Below, in pieces: positions 5,440-14,588 of a stretch of 17,917 nucleotides of DNA. How positions within the stretch are numbered: position 1 is the first letter of the stretch; every line of letters begins with the position of its first letter. The notes below the pieces were generated by a model. That model did no database searches and was not told the DNA's origin. It was given only the letters and a program-made list of their open reading frames with translations. Origin of the DNA: an uncultured Collinsella sp. Its GTDB lineage: Bacteria; Actinomycetota; Coriobacteriia; Coriobacteriales; Coriobacteriaceae. The translations under genes were made by a program, and so were the position numbers. Location: contig CAKUGA010000026.1 in assembly GCA_934654515.1 (NCBI GenBank), forward strand, positions 1 through 17,917, given 5' to 3'.

Positions 5440-7450
5440 CATGACGCTGTTTATCGCATCGCTTGCCGTCTCGTGCATCGGTGCGCTCGCCTCGGTTCTG
5501 CTGATCAAGGCCGATGATGCCGCCAAGACCGCCGGCTGCCTTATCGGCGCCGTAGCCGCGGTGCTTTCGTTTGTGGCCGGTATCCAAGCCGTGCTGGGCG
5601 ATGTCACGTCGGTCGACACCATCGTGTTCTTCCCGTTTGCCCATTTCCAGCTGCTGCTCAACCAGCTGTCCGGCCTGTTCGTGGCGCTCATCTCGGTGCT
5701 TGCGTTTGCCGGTTCGATCTACGGTCTCAACTACTTTGATGAGTACCCGGGCAAGAAGGGCCGCGCCGGTTTCTTCTTTAACACGTTTGTCGCCTCGATA
5801 ATGCTCGTTATCACGGCCGACAACGTGTTCTGGTTCCTGGTTGCGTTTGAGCTCATGTCGCTCACCTCGTACTTCCTCGTCGTGATCGAGGAGAACGAGA
5901 ACTCCATCCACGGCGGTTGGCTCTACTTTGTGATCGCGCACGTTGGCTTTGTGCTCATCATGGCGAGTTTCCTCACCATGACCAACTTTGCCGGCGGCTC
6001 GTTCGCGTTTGCTGACTTCCGCGCGACGCAGTTTAGCCCCGCTGTCGCATCCGTGTGCTTTGTGCTTGCCTTCTTTGGCTTTGGCGCCAAGGCCGGCATC
6101 ATCCCGCTGCACGGCTGGCTACCCAAGGCGCACCCCGAGGCTCCGTCCAACGTGTCGGCCCTCATGTCCGGCGGCATGATCAAGATCGGTATCTTCGGCA
6201 TTCTCAAGGTGGGTCTCGACCTGCTGAGCGCCTCGGGCGTTCAGGTCTGGTGGGGCCTCATGGTCATGGTCTTCGGTGCGATCTCGTCGGTCCTCGGCGT
6301 TGCCTTCGCTCTGCAGGAGCATGACATCAAGCGCCTGCTGGCCTACCACTCCGTCGAGAACATCGGCATCATCCTGCTCGGCGTGGGCGCCTCCATGGCC
6401 GCCATGGCTCTCGACTCGGTCGGTGTCGCCGTCCTGGCCCTGATGGCCGCCCTCTACCACACGTTTAACCACGCCATGTTTAAGGGCGAGCTGTTCTTGG
6501 GTGCCGGCGCGCTGCTGTACTCCACGGGTACGCGTAATATGGAGAAGATGGGCGGCCTGTTCCGCCGTATGCCGGCAACGGCCATCTGCTTCCTTATCGG
6601 CGCACTCGCCATCTCGGCTATTCCGCCCTTCAACGGCTTTGTTTCCGAGTGGTTTACCTACCAGTCGCTCTTTAATGCGGCTATGCAGGGTGACAAGGCC
6701 GTCATGATCGTGGCCGTGTTCGCCGCCGTCGCGCTGGCCATTACCGGTGCGCTCGCCGTCACGTGCTTCGTCAAGGCTTACGGCGTCTCCTTTGCATCTG
6801 CTCCTCGTTCCGAGGCCGCGGCCAACGCCAAGGAGGTCCCCGCTCCAATGGTGTTTGCGCAGGGCCTGCTCGCAGCCATCTGCGTCGTGCTGGGCATTGG
6901 CGCTCCCGTGATCGCGCCCGTCCTCGTCGACGTCGCCGCATCCGTGCTGCATCCCTATGGTGGCGTCTTTGCCGCTGAAGGAATGGAGCTCATGAACCAG
7001 TACTCCGGCGCTGCCACCTCCACGCCCGCGATCGCCATCGCGCTCGTGGTGCTCGTCGGCCTTGCCTGCGGTTTCCGCAAGCTCAAGACGGTCGGCAAGG
7101 TGCAGAAGTCCCAGCCGTGGGCATGCGGCTATGCTCCCAACGAGCATATGCCCGTCGTCGCCACGACCTTTGCTTCCGAGGTCTCTTGGTTTATGCAGCC
7201 CCTCTACACGCTGCGCGACCGCTGCACGGCCGTCTGCTGGTCCATCGCCCACTTCTTCCAGAAGCTCACCGGCGTGGCCGAGGCTGTGGAGCCCGTGCCC
7301 GACAAGGTTCTCGTGGATGCCCCGCATAAGGGTGTCGAGAAGCTCGCCGACCTCGCGACCAAGCTCGAGGGTGGCAACTACAGCATCTATATCTGCTACA
7401 TCGTCGCGGCGCTCGTGGTGTTCCTCGTGCTCGCCGTCAAAATGGGTTAA
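5432..7450 (+). CDS. hyfB: Hydrogenase-4 component B, antiporter-like membrane subunit
   Basis: 672 aa, as in E. coli HyfB, and hydrophobic throughout with about 14-16 membrane segments. It belongs to the NuoL/ND5 and Mrp-antiporter family. Family residues expected in the ion path are visible: E140 in AFELMSLTSY, K220 in FGFGAKAGIIPLHGWLPK, H227, and K251 in SGGMIKIG. DIKRLLAYHSVENIG and FNHAMFKGELFL are also conserved. A C-terminal membrane helix lies near residues 650-670, after a soluble stretch. Translation is probably coupled to hyfA by the 8-base overlap (ATGGATAG); AAGGGAG lies just upstream. It is predicted to translocate protons or Na+ as H2 is made. The ion cannot be read from the sequence. 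Confidence 0.94.
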   Translation: MDSMTLFIASLAVSCIGALASVLLIKADDAAKTAGCLIGAVAAVLSFVAGIQAVLGDVTSVDTIVFFPFAHFQLLLNQLSGLFVALISVLAFAGSIYGLNYFDEYPGKKGRAGFFFNTFVASIMLVITADNVFWFLVAFELMSLTSYFLVVIEENENSIHGGWLYFVIAHVGFVLIMASFLTMTNFAGGSFAFADFRATQFSPAVASVCFVLAFFGFGAKAGIIPLHGWLPKAHPEAPSNVSALMSGGMIKIGIFGILKVGLDLLSASGVQVWWGLMVMVFGAISSVLGVAFALQEHDIKRLLAYHSVENIGIILLGVGASMAAMALDSVGVAVLALMAALYHTFNHAMFKGELFLGAGALLYSTGTRNMEKMGGLFRRMPATAICFLIGALAISAIPPFNGFVSEWFTYQSLFNAAMQGDKAVMIVAVFAAVALAITGALAVTCFVKAYGVSFASAPRSEAAANAKEVPAPMVFAQGLLAAICVVLGIGAPVIAPVLVDVAASVLHPYGGVFAAEGMELMNQYSGAATSTPAIAIALVVLVGLACGFRKLKTVGKVQKSQPWACGYAPNEHMPVVATTFASEVSWFMQPLYTLRDRCTAVCWSIAHFFQKLTGVAEAVEPVPDKVLVDAPHKGVEKLADLATKLEGGNYSIYICYIVAALVVFLVLAVKMG

Positions 7451-7462
7451 GGAGGGGAGAGC

Positions 7463-8389
7463 ATGAACAACATCGTACTTGCCGTTCTGCAGGGCGTGGT
7501 CGTCATGGCCGTTGCGCCGTTCTTCTCCGGCCTCGGCCGCGTGATCCGCGCCAAGATGCATAACCGTCGCGGACCGAGCATCATGCAGGACTACCGCGAC
7601 ATCGCAAAGCTCTTTGCGCGCCCCGAGTCCCAAAGCGAAGATGCAAGCTTCGCGCTTCGCATCATGCCGCCGCTGTTCTTCGCCGTCGCCTTTATGCTTG
7701 CCATGGGCCTGCCGCTCTTTACGGCACAAAGCCCCATTCCGGTCTTTGGTGACGCCATCACCATCATGTACAGCCTGGCGCTCGCCCGCTTCTTTTTCGC
7801 CCTCTGCGGCGTCGATTCCTCCAATGCCTACGCCGGTATCGGTGGTGTCCGCGAGCTGCTCATGAGCGTGCTCATCGAGCCGTCCATGCTGCTGGCGCTG
7901 TTCGCCGCAGCCCTTGTATGCGGCTCTACCGACATCGCCACCATGGGCCAGCACATCATGACGGGCGCCGTCGATGCGCCGGTCGCCGTGATCCTTGCCG
8001 GCATCGCCTTTGCGATTGCCTGCTACATGGAGCTCGGCAAGCTGCCGTTTGACCAGGCCGAGGCCGAGCAGGAGCTCCAGGAGGGCCCGCTTGCCGAGCT
8101 TTCCGGTCCGTCGCTTGCCATGGCCAAGCTCGCCATGTCCATGAAGCAGGTCCTTGTCGTCGCCTGGTTCTGCGCGATCTTCGTCCCCTGGGGCGAGCCT
8201 GCTGCCATCGGCGCCGCGGCCGTTCTGGGAGCCGTCGTGTTCCTCGTGAAGTGCCTCATCGACTTTGTGATCTGCGGCGTGATCGAGAACTCCTGCTCGC
8301 GCTCGCGCTTTAAGGTGCTTGGCAACCAGACCTGGATCGTCGTGGGCATCGCCGTTTTGGCGTTTGTCTTCGTGGTCGTCGGCGTGTAG
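7463..8389 (+). CDS. hyfC: Hydrogenase-4 component C, NuoH-like membrane anchor
   Basis: 308 aa (E. coli HyfC about 315). It is an integral membrane protein of the NuoH/ND1/HycD family that joins the hydrogenase module to the membrane arm. RAKMHNRRGPSIMQDYRDI (30-48), GIGGVRELLMSVLIEPSM (126-142) and ELGKLPFDQAEAEQEL (190-205) are the conserved loops facing the catalytic subunits. About eight hydrophobic segments are seen. TAAGGAGGGGAG, beginning with the hyfB stop codon, forms its ribosome-binding site. The gap to hyfB is 12 bases, so it is in the same transcript. Confidence 0.93.
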   Translation: MNNIVLAVLQGVVVMAVAPFFSGLGRVIRAKMHNRRGPSIMQDYRDIAKLFARPESQSEDASFALRIMPPLFFAVAFMLAMGLPLFTAQSPIPVFGDAITIMYSLALARFFFALCGVDSSNAYAGIGGVRELLMSVLIEPSMLLALFAAALVCGSTDIATMGQHIMTGAVDAPVAVILAGIAFAIACYMELGKLPFDQAEAEQELQEGPLAELSGPSLAMAKLAMSMKQVLVVAWFCAIFVPWGEPAAIGAAAVLGAVVFLVKCLIDFVICGVIENSCSRSRFKVLGNQTWIVVGIAVLAFVFVVVGV

Positions 8390-8404
8390 GAGAAGGGAGA
8401 AACA

Positions 8405-9862
8405 ATGTCATTCGCAGTCAGTCTGTCCCTTCTCGGCTTGGTCGCTATCGCGGCCCCGATGGTGGCCTCGGTGCTTGTCGCCCTGTTCCCCCGTCCGTAC
8501 GCCAAGTGGTTCAGCGTCTTGGGTGCTGCCGTCTCGACGGTCTGCACCATCGCCCTCGCCGCGAACTTCGCCGGTGCCGGCATGCCCGATACGCAGGTCC
8601 CTCTGATCTCGTTTGGGCAGACCCTCGTCATGGGATTTACGTTTGACCGTATGAGCACGCTGCTCGCGCCCGCCTTTGTGGGCATCGGCCTGCTCGTCGT
8701 GATCTACTCGATTCCCTATATGAGCGAGAACAACCGTGAGCACCCCGATGCGCCGCGTCGTCGCTTCTATGCGTACCTCGCGACCTTTATCGGTGCCATG
8801 GCCGGTCTTGTGTACAGCTCGACCCTTCTGGGCCAGCTCGTGTTCTTTGAGATTACGGGCGCGTGCTCTTGGGGCCTCATCAGCTACTACATGACCCCCA
8901 CCGCCAAGAAGGCCGGCATGAAGGCCCTCATTATCACGCATATCGGCGCTCTTGGCCTGTACCTGGGTGCCGCTATCGTGTTTGCCCATACCGGAACCTT
9001 CGCCATCACCGCGATTGCCGGCCTGGATTCTAACCTTAAGGCCATCGTCCTTTTGCTCGTGCTGTTTGCGGCCTGGGCAAAGTCCGCGCAGGTGCCTATG
9101 TACATGTGGCTGCCTTCGGCCATGGAGGCCCCCACGCCTGTCTCGGCTTACCTGCACGGTGCCTCGATGGTTAAGGTCGGCGTGTGCGTGTTCGCCCGCG
9201 CCCTCGTCTCTGCCGGCGACGTGCCCGAGATTGTGGGCTGGGTCGCCGTCATCGACGCCATGGTCACCATGCTCTTTGGCTTCTTGATGTACCTGCCGCA
9301 AAAGGACATGAAGCGCCTGCTGGCGTTCTCCACGATCGCCCAGCTCTCCTACGTGTTCTTTGGCCTGGGCCTTTCGGTCTTTGGCAGCCAGCTCGCCTTT
9401 GACGGCGCCGTGTGCCATATCTTTAACCACGCGTTTGCCAAGACCCTGTTCTTCCTGATCGCCGGCTCGTTCTCCTTTACGCTCGGTACGCGTATGCTGC
9501 CCAAGCTGCGCGGCATCGTAAAGAAGTACCCGATCTCGGGTGTGGGCTTTGGTGTGGCGGCGCTCGCCATTGCCGGCGTGCCGCCCATGAACACGTTCTT
9601 CTCGAAGTTCCAGATTATCGCCGGCGGCTTCTCCGTCGGTGCCGGCAACGTCGCGATCCTGGTGCTCGTGTGCATCATGGTCGCCGAGACCGTCGCCACC
9701 TTTGCCTGGTTCCTCAAGTGGATGGGCTATTGCCTGCCCGGTGAGCCGAGCGAAGAGGTCGCCGCGGGAGCACCGCTTCCCCGTGCGATGGCATTCGTGT
9801 TCATCGTGCTCATCATCATGGTCATCGTCAGCGGCCCGCTTTCGGCCAGCTGGATCGGTTAG
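8405..9862 (+). CDS. hyfD: Hydrogenase-4 component D, antiporter-like membrane subunit
   Basis: 485 aa (E. coli HyfD about 479). It is the second antiporter-like subunit, and one that E. coli hydrogenase 3 (FHL-1) lacks; its presence marks the complex as FHL-2 type. Expected charged residues in membrane helices are E149 (FFEITGACSWG), K226 (AWAKSAQVP) and K257 (HGASMVKVG). KDMKRLLAFSTIAQLSYVFF and NHAFAKTLFFL are conserved. About 13-14 hydrophobic segments are visible. AGGAGAAGGGAG precedes the start, and the gap to hyfC is 15 bases. It is likely part of an extended ion-translocating arm. Confidence 0.93.
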   Translation: MSFAVSLSLLGLVAIAAPMVASVLVALFPRPYAKWFSVLGAAVSTVCTIALAANFAGAGMPDTQVPLISFGQTLVMGFTFDRMSTLLAPAFVGIGLLVVIYSIPYMSENNREHPDAPRRRFYAYLATFIGAMAGLVYSSTLLGQLVFFEITGACSWGLISYYMTPTAKKAGMKALIITHIGALGLYLGAAIVFAHTGTFAITAIAGLDSNLKAIVLLLVLFAAWAKSAQVPMYMWLPSAMEAPTPVSAYLHGASMVKVGVCVFARALVSAGDVPEIVGWVAVIDAMVTMLFGFLMYLPQKDMKRLLAFSTIAQLSYVFFGLGLSVFGSQLAFDGAVCHIFNHAFAKTLFFLIAGSFSFTLGTRMLPKLRGIVKKYPISGVGFGVAALAIAGVPPMNTFFSKFQIIAGGFSVGAGNVAILVLVCIMVAETVATFAWFLKWMGYCLPGEPSEEVAAGAPLPRAMAFVFIVLIIMVIVSGPLSASWIG

Positions 9863-9875
9863 GAGGTAGAACGAC

Positions 9876-10529
9876 ATGGGTTATTCGATCGTCAACATCC
9901 TTGGCGGCCTTCTGATCGTCACGTCCACCATGGTGGTCATTTCCAAGAACATCAAGCACGCCATCCGCTGGTATGCGGTGCAGTCGCTGGTGCTCGTGGG
10001 CCTGCTCGCCACGCTCGGTGTCACCACCGGCGCGCAGGAGCTCCTTATGTGGGCGGGTTCGGCCTTTATCACCAAGGTCGTCCTGGTCCCGTACATTCTC
10101 AACCGCGCGTACAAGAAGATGGGCGAGCCGAGCGACGCTTCGCTGGCTGCCGGCATTAAGCCCGCATGGGCCATCTGCATCATCGCCGTCGAGGTCGCCA
10201 TCTGCTTTGCCGTCGTGACGCAGATCAGCCTGCCCACGGCCGAGGTCGCAACGCCTGCGCTCGCCATCAGCTTTGCCCACTTCTTTGTGGGCCTTACCTG
10301 CATCATCTCGCAGCGCAACATCATGAAGCAGATCTTTGGCTACTGCCTCATGGAAAACGGCAGCCACGTGACGCTGGCGCTCCTTGCGCCCACCGCTCCC
10401 GAGATCATCGAGATCGGTATTGCCACCGACGCCATCTTTGCCGTCATCATCATGTCCATCGTCGTGCGTCGCATTTGGGAAGACTCCCATTCGCTCGACT
10501 CGCGCGACCTGTCCGAGCTGAGGGGGTAG
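9876..10529 (+). CDS. hyfE: Hydrogenase-4 component E, small membrane subunit
   Basis: 217 aa (E. coli HyfE 216), with six to seven hydrophobic segments. It is specific to hydrogenase-4-type complexes and distantly related to NuoK/MrpC. The motif ISQRNIMKQIFGYCLMENG (near 145-163) has the NuoK-like Leu-Met-Glu-Asn core, with the glutamate inside a membrane helix. The C terminus (residues about 200-217) is hydrophilic. AGGAGG lies just upstream of the ATG. It sits between two antiporter-like subunits, as expected for a connecting piece of the membrane arm. Confidence 0.92.
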   Translation: MGYSIVNILGGLLIVTSTMVVISKNIKHAIRWYAVQSLVLVGLLATLGVTTGAQELLMWAGSAFITKVVLVPYILNRAYKKMGEPSDASLAAGIKPAWAICIIAVEVAICFAVVTQISLPTAEVATPALAISFAHFFVGLTCIISQRNIMKQIFGYCLMENGSHVTLALLAPTAPEIIEIGIATDAIFAVIIMSIVVRRIWEDSHSLDSRDLSELRG

Positions 10530-10532
10530 TCC

Positions 10533-12092
10533 ATGGAAACGTTGATTCTTGCCCTGCTCGCGACCCCTTTGGTGTTCTCGCTCGTCATGGCGTTTTTGCC
10601 CAAGAGCACGTCCTATAGCGTGTTTGCCGGGCTCAACCTGGTCTCTGTCGCGGCCGTCCTGGTGCTGTCGCTTATGACCGCCGGCGACGTCCTTGTGAGC
10701 GGCAACACCGCCAACGCCCTTGGCCTGTGGTTCCACCTCGATTCGCTGGGCTCCATCTTTGTGCTGCTCATCGGCTTTATCGGTTTTCTCACGGGGCTGT
10801 TCTCGCTGCCCTACGTCAAGGCCGACATCGAGGAGGGCGCCATGCCCGCCGAGCGCGCTAAGCAGTACTACGCGCTGTTTAGCCTGTTTGTGTTCACCAT
10901 GCTGCTCGCATGCCTGTCCAACAACATGATCCTCACCTGGGCCGCCGTGGAGGCAACTACGCTGTCCACCGTGTTTCTCGTCGGTATCTACAAGAACAAG
11001 ACCGCCCTCGAGGCCTCTTGGAAGTACGCCATGGTCTGCACCGCCGGCGTGGCCTTTGGCCTCTTTGGCACGCTGCTGATCTATGCCAACGCCGCCGACG
11101 TGATTCCCAATGCCCACGAGGCCGCTTTCCTGTCGTCTGTTCTGCCCTATGCCGACCAGTTCGACCCGACGCTCATGCGCCTCGCCTTCGCGTTTATCGT
11201 GATCGGCTTTGGCACCAAGGCCGGCCTGTTCCCCATGCACACCTGGCTGCCCGACGCCCATTCCCAGGCCCCGAGCCCTGTCTCGGCCCTGCTCTCGGGC
11301 GTGCTGCTTAAGTGCGCCATGCTCGTGATCATGCGTTTCTACGGCTTTACCATCCAGGCCGTCGGCGCCGACTACCCCCAGCTTCTGCTGCTGATCGTCG
11401 GTACGCTGTCCATCCTGGTGGCGGCGCTTTCCATGTTCCGCCAGGACGACCTCAAGCGCCGCTTTGCGTACTCGTCTGTGGAGAACGTGGGCGTTATCGC
11501 CCTGTGCCTGGGTATCGGTGGCCCGCTGGGTATCGCTGCGGCCCTGCTGCATTGCGTGTTCCACGGCTTTACCAAGACGCTTGCCTTCTGCGTGTCCGGC
11601 AACATCCAGCACGCCTTTGGCACGCGTAGCCTGGCCAAGATCCAGGGCGTCGTCGAGGTTGCCCCCGCAACCGCCGCGCTCGCCATTCTGGCGCTGCTCG
11701 GCCTTGCCGCCTTCCCGCCCTTTGGCATGTTCATCTCCGAATTCCTGACTTTTGTCGCCGGTGTTACCGCCGGCCCCATGTGGCTGGTCGTCGTGGTCGC
11801 CCTCGGTCTTACCGTGGCCATCTCCGCGCTCACCCGCATCGCACTCAAGTCGGTATTCGGCCATGCGCCCCAGGGCATGGGCAAGCATGAGGCCCCGGCG
11901 CTCATGCTGATCCCCGAGATCATCCTGGCCGTCATGATCCTTTGGTTTGGTATCGCCACCCCGCTGCCTCTCGTGCACGGTGTGGAGACCGCGACCGGCA
12001 TCGTGCTCGAGCAGAGCACCGAGGAACTTCACGCGACGCCGATGTACCGCGCTGTGTTCGGTACCCAGACCGCTCAGAGCGAGGTGGAGTAA
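10533..12092 (+). CDS. hyfF: Hydrogenase-4 component F, antiporter-like membrane subunit
   Basis: 519 aa (E. coli HyfF 526). It is the third antiporter-like subunit of the NuoN/NuoM type. E140 (TWAAVEATTLS), K229 (GFGTKAGLFPMHTWLPDAH) and K260 (SGVLLKCAML) occupy the positions expected for proton-path residues. DDLKRRFAYSSVENVGV is strongly conserved. There are about 13-14 hydrophobic segments. The start lies 3 bases after the hyfE stop, and its GAGGGGG ribosome-binding site is inside the hyfE end, pointing to coupled translation. With HyfB and HyfD it gives this complex three potential ion channels. Confidence 0.93.
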   Translation: METLILALLATPLVFSLVMAFLPKSTSYSVFAGLNLVSVAAVLVLSLMTAGDVLVSGNTANALGLWFHLDSLGSIFVLLIGFIGFLTGLFSLPYVKADIEEGAMPAERAKQYYALFSLFVFTMLLACLSNNMILTWAAVEATTLSTVFLVGIYKNKTALEASWKYAMVCTAGVAFGLFGTLLIYANAADVIPNAHEAAFLSSVLPYADQFDPTLMRLAFAFIVIGFGTKAGLFPMHTWLPDAHSQAPSPVSALLSGVLLKCAMLVIMRFYGFTIQAVGADYPQLLLLIVGTLSILVAALSMFRQDDLKRRFAYSSVENVGVIALCLGIGGPLGIAAALLHCVFHGFTKTLAFCVSGNIQHAFGTRSLAKIQGVVEVAPATAALAILALLGLAAFPPFGMFISEFLTFVAGVTAGPMWLVVVVALGLTVAISALTRIALKSVFGHAPQGMGKHEAPALMLIPEIILAVMILWFGIATPLPLVHGVETATGIVLEQSTEELHATPMYRAVFGTQTAQSEVE

Positions 12093-12095
12093 CGA

Positions 12096-13868
12096 ATGAT
12101 TGAAACTGAGAACAAGGTGTATGCCCGTCGCTGCGAGAGCCATGTCGAGGCCCTGCGCCGCGCCGTTCCGGGCTGCATCGAGAAGGTCGAGTGGCAGTGC
12201 GAGGACCAGCTGACGATTACCGTCAAGCAGGACAAGCTGCCCGAGGCCGTCCACTATCTGTACTACGAGCGTTACGGCTGGATCCCCGTGATCGTCGGCA
12301 ACGATGAGCGAAGCCTGTGCGGCCGTTACGCCGTGTACTACGTCATCTCCATGGAGGGGGAGGATCCCGGCTGGGTGACCGTGCGCACCGAGGTCGATCC
12401 CGCCAAGATGACGTTCCCGTCCGTGACGCCGTTCGTCCCCGCCTGCGTGTGGGGCGAGCGCGAGCTGCGCGACATGTTCGGCCTGATTCCCGAGGGCCTG
12501 CCCGACCGTCGCCGTTTGGTGCTGCCCGACGATTGGCCCAGCGGCCTGTATCCGCTGCGCAAGGACTCCATGGACTACCGCTTCCGTCCCGCTCCCGCGA
12601 GCGACATGGAAAACTACGAGTTCTTGGCCGATACCAAGGGCAAGGAGACGACCCTTGTCCCCATGGGACCTTTGCACATTACCTCCGACGAGCCCGGCCA
12701 CTTCCGCCTGTTCGTGGAGGGCGAGACGATCGTCGACGCCGACTACCGTCTGTTCTACGTGCACCGCGGCATGGAGAAGGTCGCCGAGACGCGCCTGAAC
12801 TATGACGCCGTGACGTTTTTGGCCGACCGTATCTGCGGCATCTGCGGCTGCGCCCACTCGGTGGCCTATGCTGAGGCTGTCGAGCGCGCCCAGGGTATCC
12901 ACGTCCCGCCGCGCGCCCAGTACATCCGCGCCATCATGCTCGAGGTCGAGCGCCTGCACTCGCACCTGCTCAACATTGGCCTGGCGTCGCACTACACCGG
13001 CTTCGATTCCGGCTTCCAGCAGTTCTTCCGCGTCCGTGAGAAGTCCATGGACCTGGCCGAGAAGCTCTCCGGTCACCGCAAGACCTATGGCCTCAACGTG
13101 ATCGGCGGCGTGCGTCGCGACATCCTGGCCGAGCAGAAGCTCTCCACGCTCACGACCATCCACCAGCTGCGCTCTGAGGTTCAGGAGCTTGTCGACGTAT
13201 TGCTCTCCACGCCCAACTTTATTGAGCGCACGAGCGGCATCGGCATCCTCGACCGCAAGATCGCCCGCGACTTCTCGCCGGTCGGTCCGCTCATGCGCGG
13301 CTCGGGTTATGCCCGCGACGTGCGCTTTGACCATCCCTTCGACGGCTATGCCGATCCCGACATCCAAAAGATGCATGCGGCCACGGCCGACACCTGCGAT
13401 GCCTTCGGCCGTACCGCCGTGCGTATCCAGGAGGTCTACGATTCGATCGATATGATCGAGACCATGCTCGAGAACTGCCCGTCGGGCCCCATCCTCACCA
13501 CGGATTGGGAGTACACCCCGCATAAGTACGCCATCGGTGCCACCGAGGCGCCGCGCGGCGAGGACGTGCACTGGGCCATGCTCGGCAACAACCAGAAGTG
13601 CTACCGCTGGCGCGCCAAGGCCGCCACATACAGCAACTGGCCGGTCCTGCGCTACATGTTCCGCGGCAATACCGTGGGCGATGCGGCGCTGATCGTCGGC
13701 TCGCTCGACCCGTGCTACTCCTGCACCGACCGCGTTACGGTGACCGATGTGGCCGCCAAGCGCGACCACGTGCTGGATAAGGAGCAGTTCGAGAACGTCT
13801 GGCGCGACAAGTCGCCGCTTGCGGGCGAGGGCACCATGGCCGCTCCGCTCGATGAGGAGGCGCTCTAA
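12096..13868 (+). CDS. hyfG: NiFe hydrogenase large subunit, group 4a type
   Basis: 590 aa (E. coli HyfG about 555, HycE 569). It is the catalytic subunit that makes H2. Residues 1 to about 175 form a NuoC-like domain with WGERELRDMFGL; the rest is NuoD/HycE-like. The NiFe centre is held by C247 and C250 (RICGICGCAH) and C540 and C543 (DPCYSCTDR). By analogy with HycE, the protease should cut after R546, removing a 44-residue tail, longer than the roughly 32-residue HycE tail. It faces the cytoplasm, since no signal peptide or twin-arginine motif is seen. The start is 3 bases after hyfF. The paired protease gene is in the same operon. Confidence 0.95.
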   Translation: MIETENKVYARRCESHVEALRRAVPGCIEKVEWQCEDQLTITVKQDKLPEAVHYLYYERYGWIPVIVGNDERSLCGRYAVYYVISMEGEDPGWVTVRTEVDPAKMTFPSVTPFVPACVWGERELRDMFGLIPEGLPDRRRLVLPDDWPSGLYPLRKDSMDYRFRPAPASDMENYEFLADTKGKETTLVPMGPLHITSDEPGHFRLFVEGETIVDADYRLFYVHRGMEKVAETRLNYDAVTFLADRICGICGCAHSVAYAEAVERAQGIHVPPRAQYIRAIMLEVERLHSHLLNIGLASHYTGFDSGFQQFFRVREKSMDLAEKLSGHRKTYGLNVIGGVRRDILAEQKLSTLTTIHQLRSEVQELVDVLLSTPNFIERTSGIGILDRKIARDFSPVGPLMRGSGYARDVRFDHPFDGYADPDIQKMHAATADTCDAFGRTAVRIQEVYDSIDMIETMLENCPSGPILTTDWEYTPHKYAIGATEAPRGEDVHWAMLGNNQKCYRWRAKAATYSNWPVLRYMFRGNTVGDAALIVGSLDPCYSCTDRVTVTDVAAKRDHVLDKEQFENVWRDKSPLAGEGTMAAPLDEEAL

Positions 13869-13869
13869 T

Positions 13870-14586
13870 ATGCTGAAGCTTTGGAAGGTTAACGCCAAGG
13901 CCGGCGACGCGACGGTCAAGTACCCGTTTGCGCCGTTTCCCACCAACAAGGATATGCGCGGCAAGCCCGAGCACAACGCGGAGCTCTGCATCGCCTGCGG
14001 TGCCTGCGGCGTTGCGTGCCCGGCCGATGCCATCCGCATGGACACCGACCTTGCCGCCGATACCATCACCTGGTCGATCGACTACGGCCGCTGCATCTTT
14101 TGCGGTCGTTGCGAGGAGGCCTGCCCCATGGAGGCTATCAAGCTCACCGAGGAGTTTGAGCTGGCCGTCATGAGCAAGGACGACCTCACCAGCAAGAGCG
14201 TCTACACGCTCGAGCACTGCTCGCGTTGCGGCAAGCCGTTCGCTCCGCACAAGGAGATCGACTATGCCAAGCGCCTGCTGCAGGCGGCCGGCGGTATGGA
14301 GGCCGAGCAAGCCGCCCGTACTGTCGGTATGTGCCAGGAGTGCAAGCGCGAGCTCGACGCCCTGCGCGCCGCCTCGGCCGTAAAGACCGGCAACGCGGCC
14401 GGCATGGCTGCCAACGAGACGCTCGCGTCCGGTGAGCCCCAGGGCCCCGGCATGGAGTATCTGGGCGGCCACGGTGTGAACCCGGAGTATATCGACCGCG
14501 AGCTTAACCCCGATGCGCCCGAGATTCCCGCCGGTCCGGCACCGGTCGAGGGCATCATCATGGATCTCGATAAGAAGGAGGAGTAA
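13870..14586 (+). CDS. hyfH: Hydrogenase-4 component H, two-cluster ferredoxin with C-terminal extension
   Basis: 238 aa, against about 180 for E. coli HyfH/HycF. It is a NuoI-like subunit with two [4Fe-4S] clusters, C40/C43/C46/C50 and C75/C78/C81/C85 (CIFCGRCEEACP), that passes electrons towards HyfI. Two CxxC pairs, C117/C120 and C155/C158, also occur in HycF and could hold zinc. After about residue 165 comes a long tail rich in Ala, Gly, Pro and acidic residues that the enteric proteins lack. ATG 13870 has GAGGAGG within the hyfG end and lies 1 base after the hyfG stop. An upstream in-frame extension only shadows hyfG. Confidence 0.92.
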   Translation: MLKLWKVNAKAGDATVKYPFAPFPTNKDMRGKPEHNAELCIACGACGVACPADAIRMDTDLAADTITWSIDYGRCIFCGRCEEACPMEAIKLTEEFELAVMSKDDLTSKSVYTLEHCSRCGKPFAPHKEIDYAKRLLQAAGGMEAEQAARTVGMCQECKRELDALRAASAVKTGNAAGMAANETLASGEPQGPGMEYLGGHGVNPEYIDRELNPDAPEIPAGPAPVEGIIMDLDKKEE

Positions 14587-14588
14587 CC

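Noticed and set aside
9828..14069. 1413-aa minus-strand reading frame opposite hyfD-hyfH, and similar long minus-strand frames at 2992-4734 and 6119-7954
   Set aside because: They are shadows caused by high GC and biased codons of the plus-strand genes. They are His/Gly/Asp-rich, without recognisable domains, and lie opposite well-identified genes.
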